This document shows positions 33,890 through 42,370 of a DNA stretch of 52,530 bases, in pieces; position 1 is the first letter of the stretch, and each line of letters opens with the position of its first letter. The position numbers and the translations under genes are program-made. The notes beneath the pieces were generated by a model, which worked only from the letters and a program-made list of their open reading frames with translations, was not told the origin of the DNA and did not search any database. The stretch is from an uncultured Mycoplasmatota bacterium (GTDB taxonomy: Bacteria; Bacillota_I; Bacilli_A; RF39; UBA660), in contig URHJ01000005.1 of assembly GCA_900547465.1 (NCBI GenBank), positions 1-52,530 on the forward strand, read 5' to 3'.

Positions 33890-34291
33890 TTACCAAATAT
33901 AAGCTAGAACTTCCCCACCTATATTTTGCTTACGAGCTTCCTTATCAGTCATGATTCCTTTAGATGTAGAAATAATAGCTATTCCTAAACCATTAAGAAC
34001 CATAGGAATTTCATCATTTTTCGCATATACACGAAGTCCTGGTTTGGAAATTCTCTTAAGTCCAGTGATAACTCTCTCACGTTTATCTGTATATTTTAAA
34101 TTTAATACAAGAGTACCTTGAACATTATCTTTTTCTAATTTGTAATCTTTTATAAATCCTTCTTCTTTTAAAATTCTAGCTATTTCACTTTTAACATTAG
34201 AAGCAGGAACTTTTACTTCTTCATAACGCATTTGATTAGCATTACGAATACGTGTTAACATATCTGCAATTGTATCTGTTACTACTGCCAT
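33890..34291 (-). CDS. rpsH: 30S ribosomal protein S8
   Basis: 133 residues from ATG 34291 after AGGAGGAG. TDTIADMLTRIRNAN and ISTSKGIMTDKEARKQNIGG are diagnostic. S8 binds helix 21 of 16S rRNA and in many bacteria represses the spc operon. Confidence 0.98.
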   Translation of the reverse strand: MAVVTDTIADMLTRIRNANQMRYEEVKVPASNVKSEIARILKEEGFIKDYKLEKDNVQGTLVLNLKYTDKRERVITGLKRISKPGLRVYAKNDEIPMVLNGLGIAIISTSKGIMTDKEARKQNIGGEVLAYIW

Positions 34292-34312
34292 AATTTGTCT
34301 CCTCCTTTCCAA

Positions 34313-34498
34313 TTACCAACTTGATTTTTTTATTCCTGGTATTTGTCCTTTATAAGCTAATTCACGAAAGCAAATACGGCATATACCGAACTTACTCATA
34401 ACAGCATGTGGTCTACCACAACGTGAGCATCTAGTGTATTCACGTACTTTAAACTTTTGTGGTCTATTAGCTTTTACAATCATACTTTTTTTTGCCAT
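34313..34498 (-). CDS. rpsN: 30S ribosomal protein S14, zinc-binding type
   Basis: 61 residues from ATG 34498; an upstream in-frame extension overlaps rplE and is not native. CSRCGRPHAVMSKFGICRIC gives the four-cysteine zinc site of the C+ form. Standard place between rplE and rpsH. Confidence 0.97.
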   Translation of the reverse strand: MAKKSMIVKANRPQKFKVREYTRCSRCGRPHAVMSKFGICRICFRELAYKGQIPGIKKSSW

Positions 34499-34511
34499 TT
34501 TTACCCTCCAA

Positions 34512-35051
34512 TTACTTTCTAAAAGGAATTCCAAGTCCATTTAATAAGTCAAATGATTCCTCATTAGTTTTTGCTGTTGTAACGAACACGATATCCATAC
34601 CGCGAACCTTAACTATTTCATCATAATCAATTTCAGCGAAAATCAATTGTTCTTTAATACCCATAGTATAGTTTCCTCTACCATCAAATGCACGAGGTGA
34701 AACTCCTCTAAAGTCACGTACTTGAGGAAGTGAAATTGAAATTAACTTATCCATAAAGTTATACATATTTTCTCCTCTTAATGTAACTTTACATCCGATT
34801 GATTGACCTTCTCTTACTTTAAATCCAGCAATTGACTTTCTAGCCTTTGTAATTACTGGTTTTTGTCCTGAAATTTTTGCTAAATCAGCAACAGCTGCAT
34901 CTAATAATTTAGAATTAGTAGTAGCATCTCCTACTCCCATATTAATAACTATTTTTTCTAGTTTAGGAGCCTCCATAACTGATTTATAATTATATTTACT
35001 CATTAAACTTGGAACTACTTCATTTAAGTATTTTTCTTTTAGGCGGTTCAT
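34512..35051 (-). CDS. rplE: 50S ribosomal protein L5
   Basis: 179 residues. KIVINMGVGDATTNSKLLD and RDFRGVSPRAFDGRGNYTMG are the signatures. It binds 5S rRNA and touches P-site tRNA. Confidence 0.98.
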   Translation of the reverse strand: MNRLKEKYLNEVVPSLMSKYNYKSVMEAPKLEKIVINMGVGDATTNSKLLDAAVADLAKISGQKPVITKARKSIAGFKVREGQSIGCKVTLRGENMYNFMDKLISISLPQVRDFRGVSPRAFDGRGNYTMGIKEQLIFAEIDYDEIVKVRGMDIVFVTTAKTNEESFDLLNGLGIPFRK

Positions 35052-35069
35052 AAGTTACCCTCCTTTCAA

Positions 35070-35378
35070 TTAATCAAGCTTCTCGTTTGATTTTTTTGCT
35101 ATTCTTATTTTCTTACCATTTTTTTCTGTTGTATGTCCTATTCTAGTTCTTTTCTTAGATTTAGGATCAATAATCATAACATTAGATGCATGAATAGGAG
35201 CTTCTACTTCAACTATTCCACCAGCTTGTTGTCCATTTGGTTTAACATGTTTCTTAACAATATGTACACCTTCAACAACTACACGGTTTTCACTTCTTAA
35301 TGTCTTAATAATTTTTCCTTCTTTTCCCTTGTCAGAACCAGCGATAACTACAACCTTATCTCCAACTTTTAAGTTCAT
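35070..35378 (-). CDS. rplX: 50S ribosomal protein L24
   Basis: 102 residues. A KOW motif VGDKVVVIAGSDKGKEGKI at the start and VEAPIHASNVMIIDPKSKKR complete it; an assembly initiator at the tunnel exit. Confidence 0.97.
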   Translation of the reverse strand: MNLKVGDKVVVIAGSDKGKEGKIIKTLRSENRVVVEGVHIVKKHVKPNGQQAGGIVEVEAPIHASNVMIIDPKSKKRTRIGHTTEKNGKKIRIAKKSNEKLD

Positions 35379-35391
35379 ATTTATCCTCCTA

Positions 35392-35760
35392 TTATAGTAC
35401 TTCTTTTGCTAAAGATACTATTTTCATATAATCTTTATCACGAAGTTCTCTTGCAACTGGTCCAAAGATACGAGTTCCTACTGGACTCTTGTCATCTTTA
35501 ATGATAACACAAGCATTGTCATCGAACTTAATATAACTTCCATCTTCACGACGAACACCTTGACGGCTACGAACGATAACTGCTTTTACAACTTTTCCTT
35601 TTTTCATGTTTGAATTTGGTAAAGCATTCTTTACTGTACCAACAACAACATCTCCGATATTTCCAGTTTTAACATGACTTCCACCAAGTACACGAATTAC
35701 TAATAATTCACGAGCCCCAGAGTTGTCAGCAACCTTCATACGACTTTCTTGTTGTAACAT
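35392..35760 (-). CDS. rplN: 50S ribosomal protein L14
   Basis: 122 residues. KVADNSGARELLVIRVLGGS and TRIFGPVARELRDKDYMKIV are diagnostic; lies at the subunit interface. Confidence 0.98.
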   Translation of the reverse strand: MLQQESRMKVADNSGARELLVIRVLGGSHVKTGNIGDVVVGTVKNALPNSNMKKGKVVKAVIVRSRQGVRREDGSYIKFDDNACVIIKDDKSPVGTRIFGPVARELRDKDYMKIVSLAKEVL

Positions 35761-35783
35761 AATTATTCCTCCTCACCTAAGCG

Positions 35784-36044
35784 TTAAATAATAACTGCTT
35801 CTTTTACTATTTCTTTTAAATAGAAATGCTTAGTTTTTGAAATTGGTCTTGTAGATACAATTCTAACTACATCTCCAACTTTAGCTTTATTTGTTTCATC
35901 ATGAACACAATATTTCTTAGAGCTTTTAACTCTTTTATGATATAATGGATGTTTTTTATAAGTTTCAACTAAAACAGTAATTGTCTTATTATTAGTTGCA
36001 CTAACTACTTTTCCAACGAATTCTTTCTTTATCGCTTTTTCCAT
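35784..36044 (-). CDS. rpsQ: 30S ribosomal protein S17
   Basis: 86 residues. FVGKVVSATNNKTITVLVET and VRIVSTRPISKTKHFYL give the OB-fold S17 pattern. Early-binding protein of the small subunit. Confidence 0.97.
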   Translation of the reverse strand: MEKAIKKEFVGKVVSATNNKTITVLVETYKKHPLYHKRVKSSKKYCVHDETNKAKVGDVVRIVSTRPISKTKHFYLKEIVKEAVII

Positions 36045-36055
36045 ACTCCATCCTC

Positions 36056-36250
36056 CTATTCATTAACTTCGCGTTCTTTAAGAACGGTTTTCATTCTAGC
36101 AACGGTGTGTCTTAATTCTCTGATTCTTGAAGGTTTTTCAAGAGTACCTGTAGCTTGTTGAAAACGTAAGTTAAATAACTCTTCTTTAGTCTCTACTATC
36201 TTCTTTTGAATTTCTTCAGTAGATAATTCTCTAATTTCTTTAACCTTCAT
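36056..36250 (-). CDS. rpmC: 50S ribosomal protein L29
   Basis: 64 residues from ATG 36250, with GGTGGTGA upstream and overlapping rplP. MKVKEIRELSTEEIQKKIVE and ARMKTVLKERE are the marks of this two-helix protein near the tunnel exit. Confidence 0.96.
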   Translation of the reverse strand: MKVKEIRELSTEEIQKKIVETKEELFNLRFQQATGTLEKPSRIRELRHTVARMKTVLKEREVNE

Positions 36251-36251
36251 A

Positions 36252-36671
36252 TTATTCACCACCATTTTCTTTCTTTACAAATTTTGTGGTAACTGGTAAC
36301 TTGTGAGATGCAAGTCTTAATGCTTCACGAGCAACTTCTTCGCTAACTCCAGAAATTTCAAACATAATTTTTCCTTCCTTAACTACTGCTACCCAACCTT
36401 CAACATTACCTTTACCTTTACCTTGACGAGTACCAATTGGTTTCTTTGTTAGTGGCATATGTGGGAATATATTAATCCAAACTTTACCACCACGTTTCAT
36501 ATAACGAGTCATAGCAACACGAGCAGCTTCTATTTGGTTAGCTGTAATCCAAGCACCTTTTTTAGCTTGAAGACCATATTCACCAAAGCTTAATGTTGTA
36601 TTACCTCTAGACTTTCCTTCATGAGGTAATCTATGAACACGACGATACTTTGTTCTTGATGGTATCAACAT
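36252..36671 (-). CDS. rplP: 50S ribosomal protein L16
   Basis: 139 residues. MLIPSRTKYRRVHR, GEYGLQAKKGAWITANQIEA and the GKVWINIFPHMPLTKKPIGT stretch are diagnostic. Some core residues differ from usual (EGWVAVV where most have EYWVAVV), a small divergence. It organises the A-site side of the large subunit. Confidence 0.97.
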   Translation of the reverse strand: MLIPSRTKYRRVHRLPHEGKSRGNTTLSFGEYGLQAKKGAWITANQIEAARVAMTRYMKRGGKVWINIFPHMPLTKKPIGTRQGKGKGNVEGWVAVVKEGKIMFEISGVSEEVAREALRLASHKLPVTTKFVKKENGGE

Positions 36672-36672
36672 A

Positions 36673-37326
36673 TTAATTACCTCCCTTAGTCTTTTTAGAA
36701 TTTAGGATTTCTCCCTTATAGATCCATACCTTTACACCAATTTTACCAAATGTTGTATCTGCTTCTGATTGAGCATAATCAACATCAGCTCTTAATGTAT
36801 GTAGAGGAATAGTTCCTTCTGTATATCCTTCGCTACGTGCCATATCAGCACCACCTAAACGACCAGATACTAATGTTTTAATTCCCTTAGCTCCTGATTT
36901 CATAGCATTTCTAATTGCACGCTTTTGAGCCATACGGAATGATGCCCTGTTAGTAATTTGATTTGCAATAGAATCAGCAACTAATTGAGCATTTAAATCA
37001 ACTTTTTTAATATCAACAATTGAGATTTGAACATTCTCATCAGCAATTTTTGATAATGTTTTCTTTAATTTTTCAATTTCTTCTCCACCACGGCCAATCA
37101 TTACACCTGGTTTAGAAGTATGAATTACGATTTCACATCTCTTGGCATTTCTTTCAATTTCAACTTTAGCAATACCAGCATTCTTTACATTATTTTCTAA
37201 ATACTTACGAATCTTAATATCTTTTTCTAAACACTTAGCAAAATCTTTTTTATTAGAATACCATTTAGCTTCCCAATCTTTATTGATACCAAGTCTAAGT
37301 CCATTAGGACTAACCTTTTGTCCCAT
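36673..37326 (-). CDS. rpsC: 30S ribosomal protein S3
   Basis: 217 residues. MGQKVSPNGLRLGINKDWEA and a KH domain with VMIGRGGEEIEKLKKTL are clear; the C-terminal domain has LHTLRADVDYAQSEADTTFG. It lines the mRNA entry and has helicase function with S4 and S5. Confidence 0.98.
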   Translation of the reverse strand: MGQKVSPNGLRLGINKDWEAKWYSNKKDFAKCLEKDIKIRKYLENNVKNAGIAKVEIERNAKRCEIVIHTSKPGVMIGRGGEEIEKLKKTLSKIADENVQISIVDIKKVDLNAQLVADSIANQITNRASFRMAQKRAIRNAMKSGAKGIKTLVSGRLGGADMARSEGYTEGTIPLHTLRADVDYAQSEADTTFGKIGVKVWIYKGEILNSKKTKGGN

Positions 37327-37341
37327 ACTGTAACCTCCTTA

Positions 37342-37674
37342 TTATTTTGTAGCCACTACTATAATAATGTGACTAGTTCTATGATTATTATGTCCAATAT
37401 GAGAACGTGAATCAAACATATGACGTTTCATAACTGGACCAGCATCTACTCTTGCTTCTTTAACATATAAAGTAGCTTGATCAGCACCTTCATTGTTAAC
37501 AGCATTGCTAATAGCAGAGTCTAAGACTTTTTTAGTAAGTCTTGCTGATTTATTATTAACATTACTTAATATGGTTAATGCTTCACTTACATCTTTTCCA
37601 CGAATTAAATCTGCAATTAAACGAGCTCTAATAGGTGAAACTCTAAGTGACTTAGCAATTGCTCTTGCTTCCAT
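37342..37674 (-). CDS. rplV: 50S ribosomal protein L22
   Basis: 110 residues. RVSPIRARLIADLIRGKDV and RAHIG-type ending with THIIIVV-like HTSHIIIVVATK identify it. The loop reaches the tunnel, where macrolides bind. Confidence 0.97.
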   Translation of the reverse strand: MEARAIAKSLRVSPIRARLIADLIRGKDVSEALTILSNVNNKSARLTKKVLDSAISNAVNNEGADQATLYVKEARVDAGPVMKRHMFDSRSHIGHNNHRTSHIIIVVATK

Positions 37675-37698
37675 ATATTCTCCTCCTAGTCATTAATT

Positions 37699-37968
37699 TT
37701 ATTTCTTTTTATCTGAACCATGTCCACCAAACTTACGAGTTAATGCAAATTCTCCAAGCTTATGTCCTACCATATCTTCAGTAACATAAACAGGGATAAA
37801 TTCTTTACCATTGTGAACTGCAAATGTGTGTCCTATAAAATCAGGAAAAATAGTAGAACGACGTGACCAAGTTTTAATAACTTCTTTTTTTCCAGACTTA
37901 TTTAGTTCTTGAACCTTTTTTAGTAATCTATCGAAAACGTAAGGTCCTTTTTTTAAACTTCTTGCCAT
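37699..37968 (-). CDS. rpsS: 30S ribosomal protein S19
   Basis: 89 residues. ARSLKKGPYVFDRLLKKV, TWSRRSTIFPDFIGHTFAVH and LGEFALTRKFGGHGSDKK are the standard pattern of this head protein. Confidence 0.98.
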   Translation of the reverse strand: MARSLKKGPYVFDRLLKKVQELNKSGKKEVIKTWSRRSTIFPDFIGHTFAVHNGKEFIPVYVTEDMVGHKLGEFALTRKFGGHGSDKKK

Positions 37969-37983
37969 TTTTGATCATCCTTT

Positions 37984-38814
37984 CTATTTACCATTACGAC
38001 GACGTACAATAAATTTATCAGATTGTTTCTTCTTACGTGTCTTATATCCAAGTGCAGGTTTACCCCAAGGTGTAACTGGTGCTTTACGTCCGATAGGAGC
38101 GCGTCCTTCACCACCACCATGTGGATGGTCATTAGGGTTCATAACAGATCCACGTACTGTAGGTCTAATTCCCATATGACGTTTACGTCCTGCTTTACCA
38201 ATTTTAACAAGTGATGAATCTTCATTACCAACTTCACCAATTGTAGCCATACAAGTACCTAAAACTAATCTTTGTTCTCCACTTGTAAGACGAATCATAA
38301 CATATTTACCTTCACGACCTAAGATTTGAGCAGATGAACCAGCACTTCTTGCTAATTCTCCACCTTTTCCAGGACGAAGTTCAATATTATGAACAGTTGT
38401 TCCTACAGGTATTGACATAAGTGGTAAAGCATTACCAACTTTGATATCAGCACCTTCTCCAGACATAACTTCCATACCAATCTTTAATCCCTTAGGAGCG
38501 ATAATATATCTCTTTTCTCCATCAGAGTAATTAATTAAAGCGATATTTGCAGTTCTATTTGGATCATATTCAATACTAGCTACAGTTCCAGGAACGTTTA
38601 CTTTATTTCTCTTGAAATCAACGATACGATACTTTTTCTTTACACCGCCACCTTGATGACGAACAGTAATCTTACCTTGATTATTACGACCACCATTTTT
38701 CTTGATAGTAACTACAAGACTTTTCTCAGGAGTAGATTTAGTAATTTCTTCATTTACTAAAGTACTCATCTTTCTACGTCCTGGTGTAGTAGGTTTATAA
38801 TTTCTAATTGCCAT
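37984..38814 (-). CDS. rplB: 50S ribosomal protein L2
   Basis: 276 residues. KPTTPGRRKMSTLV at the start, AGSSAQILGREGKYVMIRLT in the core and the NDHPHGGGEGRAPIGRKAPV loop near the peptidyl transferase centre are all present. Confidence 0.98.
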   Translation of the reverse strand: MAIRNYKPTTPGRRKMSTLVNEEITKSTPEKSLVVTIKKNGGRNNQGKITVRHQGGGVKKKYRIVDFKRNKVNVPGTVASIEYDPNRTANIALINYSDGEKRYIIAPKGLKIGMEVMSGEGADIKVGNALPLMSIPVGTTVHNIELRPGKGGELARSAGSSAQILGREGKYVMIRLTSGEQRLVLGTCMATIGEVGNEDSSLVKIGKAGRKRHMGIRPTVRGSVMNPNDHPHGGGEGRAPIGRKAPVTPWGKPALGYKTRKKKQSDKFIVRRRNGK

Positions 38815-38827
38815 AACTTATTCCTCC

Positions 38828-39112
38828 TTAACCAAGATCTATTGTTTGACCGTCTTTTAAAGTAACAATAGCTTTCTTAGATCTATTAGTTAATCCAGTA
38901 TAACGACCAACTCTTCTTTTTTTAGGTTTTTCATTTAATGTTTTAATAGAAGCAACTTTAACATTAAATAGCTTTTCAATAGCACTTTTAATTTCAGTTT
39001 TATTAGCTCTTGGGTCAACTTTAAATGTATATTGACCAGCTTCTTTAGCTAATTGACTCTTTTCAGTAATAACTGGTGCCTTAATAATTTCTAAGTATTT
39101 AGTATCTTTCAT
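38828..39112 (-). CDS. rplW: 50S ribosomal protein L23
   Basis: 94 residues. YLEIIKAPVITEKSQLAKEA and YTFKVDPRANKTEIKSAIEK are the signatures; docking site for trigger factor and SRP at the tunnel exit. Overlaps rplD by one base. Confidence 0.98.
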   Translation of the reverse strand: MKDTKYLEIIKAPVITEKSQLAKEAGQYTFKVDPRANKTEIKSAIEKLFNVKVASIKTLNEKPKKRRVGRYTGLTNRSKKAIVTLKDGQTIDLG

Positions 39113-39738
39113 TATGCTAGCACCTCCTCAATTTCACTTAATGCTTCTTTTGTAACAACCAAATAATCAGCACCAACTAAATCTAAAGCACTAATTTCAC
39201 TAGGTGTAACTAAGAATACATTATCTAAGTTTCTAGTAGCTAAAATTACATTTTCATCAAATTCTTTTACTACTAATAAAATCTTCTTATCAGCAATTTT
39301 TAATGCTTCTAAAACTTTAATGAAATCTTTTGTTTTAGGAGTTTCTAAAACTAATTCCTCTAATACAATAATTGCATTTTCTAAAGCCTTATGACTATAA
39401 GCAGATTTAATTGCTAATTGTCTTTCTTTACGATTTTGCTTTTTGCTATAATCGCGAGGTACTGGAGTTCCGAATCTTCCTCCACCTACCCATTGAACTG
39501 CTCTAATAGAACCTTGACGAGCATGTCCAGTTCCTTTTTGTCTCCATGGTTTTCTTCCTCCACCACTAACTTCAGAACGAGTTTTAGTAGAGTGTGTTCC
39601 TTGTCTAAGTGATGCACGACCTAAAATGATAGCATCATATAAAACTTTATCATTTGGAGTAATTCCAAATACATTTTCATTTAATTTAACATCATTAATT
39701 TTTTCACCTTTAAGATTGAAAATATCTACTTTTTTCAT
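39112..39738 (-). CDS. rplD: 50S ribosomal protein L4
   Basis: 208 residues from ATG 39738, where AGGAGGAAGAGAT provides the site; the longer frame upstream is not used. GRASLRQGTHSTKTRSEVSG and KPWRQKGTGHARQGSIRAVQ form the tunnel loop. L4 represses the S10 operon in several bacteria. A 68-base gap with an inverted repeat separates it from rplC. Confidence 0.97.
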   Translation of the reverse strand: MKKVDIFNLKGEKINDVKLNENVFGITPNDKVLYDAIILGRASLRQGTHSTKTRSEVSGGGRKPWRQKGTGHARQGSIRAVQWVGGGRFGTPVPRDYSKKQNRKERQLAIKSAYSHKALENAIIVLEELVLETPKTKDFIKVLEALKIADKKILLVVKEFDENVILATRNLDNVFLVTPSEISALDLVGADYLVVTKEALSEIEEVLA

Positions 39739-39806
39739 ATCTCTTCCTCCTTTCATCACATTTGCTATTATTCTTAACTCAAACTACATATTGTTTTGTG
39801 ATGAGA
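39739..39806 (-). promoter_or_regulatory. rplC-rplD intergenic region with inverted repeat
   Basis: TCATCACA and TGTGATGA (39753-39760 and 39797-39804) form a perfect 8-base inverted repeat with a 36-base loop, ending directly before the rplD ribosome binding site. In a tightly packed operon this gap is conspicuous and could modulate rplD translation. Weak evidence only. Confidence 0.35.
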
Positions 39807-40541
39807 TTATTCTGCAGTTTCTAATACTTCTGTATTCTCTACATTTTCAGCATTTTCTTCACTAACTTCAACTTCTTCAACGTAACTAACTAAATCAGCT
39901 GGAGTTTTTGATGCACCTGGCATCTTAACTGCTGTACGAATGATAACTAATGATTGTTTTGAACCTGGAACATTTCCTTTAATAAGGATTAAATTATTTT
40001 CTTTATCAATAGAAACAATTTCAAGATTTTGAACTGTTCTTTTTACGTTACCCATTTGTCCAGGCATTTTCTTACCTTTCAAAACGTGCATTGGTAACAT
40101 AGTACCAAGTGATCCTACACCTCTGTGATATTGAGAACCATGTCCCATTGGACCACATGATTGATTGTGACGTTTAATAACACCTTGGAATCCTTTTCCT
40201 TTACTGATTCCACTTACGTCAACCATTTCCCCTTCGTTAAAGATATCAACAGAAACAATTTGTCCTAATGAATAATCGTTAACATCAACACCTCTAATTT
40301 CTCTTAAGAAGCGCTTAGGTTCTGTGTTTGCTTTTTTTGTATGACCCATTTTAGGTTTATTGCTAACTTTTTCTCTTACTGTACAAGTAGCAAGTTGAAT
40401 AGCATCATAACCATCTTTTGCAACTGTCTTGATTTGAGTAACAACGTTAGGCTCAACTTCAACAACAGTAACTGGAATTAATTTACCTTCTTTAGTAAAT
40501 ACTTGAGTCATTCCAATCTTTTTACCTAAGATTCCTTTCAT
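39807..40541 (-). CDS. rplC: 50S ribosomal protein L3 with acidic C-terminal tail
   Basis: 244 residues. MKGILGKKIGMTQVFTKEGK, SKGKGFQGVIKRHNQSCGPM and HYHRG-type SQYHRGVGSLGTMLPMHVL identify it. The core ends at about residue 210; the last 30 or so residues are acidic (EEVEVSEENAENVENTEV), a tail missing from the 209-residue B. subtilis protein and seen in reduced-genome relatives. Confidence 0.97.
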   Translation of the reverse strand: MKGILGKKIGMTQVFTKEGKLIPVTVVEVEPNVVTQIKTVAKDGYDAIQLATCTVREKVSNKPKMGHTKKANTEPKRFLREIRGVDVNDYSLGQIVSVDIFNEGEMVDVSGISKGKGFQGVIKRHNQSCGPMGHGSQYHRGVGSLGTMLPMHVLKGKKMPGQMGNVKRTVQNLEIVSIDKENNLILIKGNVPGSKQSLVIIRTAVKMPGASKTPADLVSYVEEVEVSEENAENVENTEVLETAE

Positions 40542-40558
40542 AATTATTTCCTCCTAAA

Positions 40559-40870
40559 TTATTTTGTTTTAATTTCGATATCAACACCACTTGGTAAATC
40601 TAAGTGTGCTAAAGCATCAATAGTTTCCTTTGATGGATTTTTGATATCAATAAGTCTTTTATGTGTACGCATTTCGAATTGTTCACGTGAATCTTTATAT
40701 TTATGAACAGCTCTCAAAATAGTAAACTTTTCAATCTCAGTTGGAAGTGGTACTGGACCAGAAATAGTTCCACCTGATCTTTTAATAGTTTCAACAATTT
40801 TAACTGCTGCCTTATCAAGAATTCTGTGATCATAAGCTTTAAGCTTAATTCTTACTCTCTCTGCTGACAT
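40559..40870 (-). CDS. rpsJ: 30S ribosomal protein S10
   Basis: 103 residues. RIKLKAYDHRILDKAAVKIV, GPVPLPTEIEKFTIL and QFEMRTHKRLIDI are diagnostic. First gene of the S10 operon; also NusE of antitermination complexes. Confidence 0.98.
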   Translation of the reverse strand: MSAERVRIKLKAYDHRILDKAAVKIVETIKRSGGTISGPVPLPTEIEKFTILRAVHKYKDSREQFEMRTHKRLIDIKNPSKETIDALAHLDLPSGVDIEIKTK

Positions 40871-40992
40871 ATAAATCCTCCCTTCGCCTATATCTAGTAT
40901 AGACTTGCTCCATGCAAATAACCCGATACCAAATTAACAACTTAACCTGGTGTATCGACAACCTTGCATATCTAAGCAGTCACACAGCTAAA
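40871..40992 (-). promoter_or_regulatory. Structured leader of the S10 operon
   Basis: In the transcript ATGCAA and TTGCAT form an outer 6-base stem, GGTTGT and GGTTAT face each other as an internal loop, and CGATAC and GTATCG form an inner 6-base stem closed by ACCA/TGG. The element ends about 40 bases before the rpsJ start. Similar leaders precede rpsJ in several Firmicutes and are thought to bind a ribosomal protein. Structure is visible; the ligand is unknown. Confidence 0.6.
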
Positions 40993-41022
40993 AGTATACC
41001 ATAGAACCCCCTTATTTTGCAA
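40993..41022 (-). promoter_or_regulatory. Promoter of the S10-spc-alpha block
   Basis: TTGCAA, 18 bases, TATACT, with TGG before the -10 on the minus strand. It is the only strong promoter I see for the 14-kb block between here and 26.8 kb. Confidence 0.75.
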
Positions 41023-41075
41023 GCCTTTTTTTATATTTTAGTAAAAAGTATGACATTTTTCTCAAAAATTTTCAT

Positions 41076-42293
41076 CTATTTTTTCTCATTATCCTTTTGA
41101 ATTAATTTCAATGAAGCAGGCATTATTAAAGATTTACCAAATTTATTATTTATCTTATCAATAGTATTTTGAAAAGAATCTTCTTGTTCAACCTTATCTT
41201 CATTAAAATCATCAAATATAGAGATCTGTCTCTTTCTTGTACTAGTTAAATCAGCAAGACGAACTCCAATTAATCTAATCGCATCCCTCTTCCAACTTAT
41301 CCTTAAAAGGTTAAGTATAACTTTATAAATATCTTCAGTCCCATTAATTGCATTATCTAATTTAACTTGTTTTGAATACATTTGAAACATATCATTTTTA
41401 TAAAATATACAAACAACATTGCAATATAAAGATCTATTTCTAAGTTGCCTACTAACCTCAGAAACTTGTCTTAATAAAACATCTTCTAATACATTCATAT
41501 CAACAACATCATAAGGTAAAGTCTCCGAAATACTTATACTAGGGCTCTTAGATTCCTGCTTTTCAACTTTTGAATAATCAATTCCATTAGCCGAATTTTT
41601 AAGAAAACTAGCTTGATTTTTAAAATGTGCTTCCAAAAATGCTAAATCAGTACAGGCAAGATCACCAATTGTATGAATACCTAGCTTTCTTAAAGCTGCC
41701 GATGTTTTCCTACCTACCATAAATAAATCACCAATATCTAAAGGCCACATCTTAGTTTGAACCTCATTCATAAATAATGTATGAACCTTATCTGGCTTCT
41801 CAAAATCACTAGCCATTTTAGCACATAACATATTATTACCAATTCCAACATTTACAGTAAAACCAAATAATTTTTTTATATCATCTTTTATCTTATATGC
41901 AAGCTTTATATAATCACTATAAATATATTTCATACCGGTTAAATCTAAAAAAGCCTCATCAATAGAATACTTCTCAATATTAGGTGTATATTGCTTCAAA
42001 TAATTATGAAACAATTGTGATTGCTTATAATACCAAGAATAATCAGCAGGATAAACTTTCAAATTTGGACACTTCTTTCTCGCTGAATACAATGTTTCTG
42101 CAGTAACTATACCAAATCTCTTTGCAATAGGACTCTTAGCCAAAACTATTCCATGTCTTTTGTCTTCATCTCCACCTATAACTGCAGGAATTTTCCTAAT
42201 ATCTAATTTACAACCATTTTTTAAAAGTAACACCGCACTCCAAGACAAGAATGCATTATTAACATCAACATGAAAAATTATACGTTCATCCAT
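41076..42293 (-). CDS. dinB: Y-family DNA polymerase (DinB/Pol IV-like)
   Basis: 405 residues from ATG 42293; the longer frame lacks a site. IIFHVDVNNAFLSWSAV has the first metal Asp, IEKYSIDEAFLDLTG has the catalytic DE pair, and NVGIGNNMLCAKMASDFEKP is the thumb-side motif; HhH and little-finger parts follow, with NKFGKSLIMPASL near the end. This enzyme copies past damaged bases with low fidelity. Length and start match the UmuC/DinB group of Firmicutes; Pol IV versus Pol V-like cannot be fixed. Confidence 0.92.
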   Translation of the reverse strand: MDERIIFHVDVNNAFLSWSAVLLLKNGCKLDIRKIPAVIGGDEDKRHGIVLAKSPIAKRFGIVTAETLYSARKKCPNLKVYPADYSWYYKQSQLFHNYLKQYTPNIEKYSIDEAFLDLTGMKYIYSDYIKLAYKIKDDIKKLFGFTVNVGIGNNMLCAKMASDFEKPDKVHTLFMNEVQTKMWPLDIGDLFMVGRKTSAALRKLGIHTIGDLACTDLAFLEAHFKNQASFLKNSANGIDYSKVEKQESKSPSISISETLPYDVVDMNVLEDVLLRQVSEVSRQLRNRSLYCNVVCIFYKNDMFQMYSKQVKLDNAINGTEDIYKVILNLLRISWKRDAIRLIGVRLADLTSTRKRQISIFDDFNEDKVEQEDSFQNTIDKINNKFGKSLIMPASLKLIQKDNEKK

Positions 42294-42344
42294 ACCAATC
42301 ACCAACAACATTATAGAACATACTTTCGTCAAAAACAATCGAAC

Positions 42345-42370
42345 AAAAAGAAAAAGTAGATTTACTTTTT
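42345..42370 (-). terminator. Terminator of the DUF4352 gene
   Basis: AAAAAGTA and TACTTTTT form an 8-base stem around AATC, overlapping the stop codon, then CTTTTT. Confidence 0.7.
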
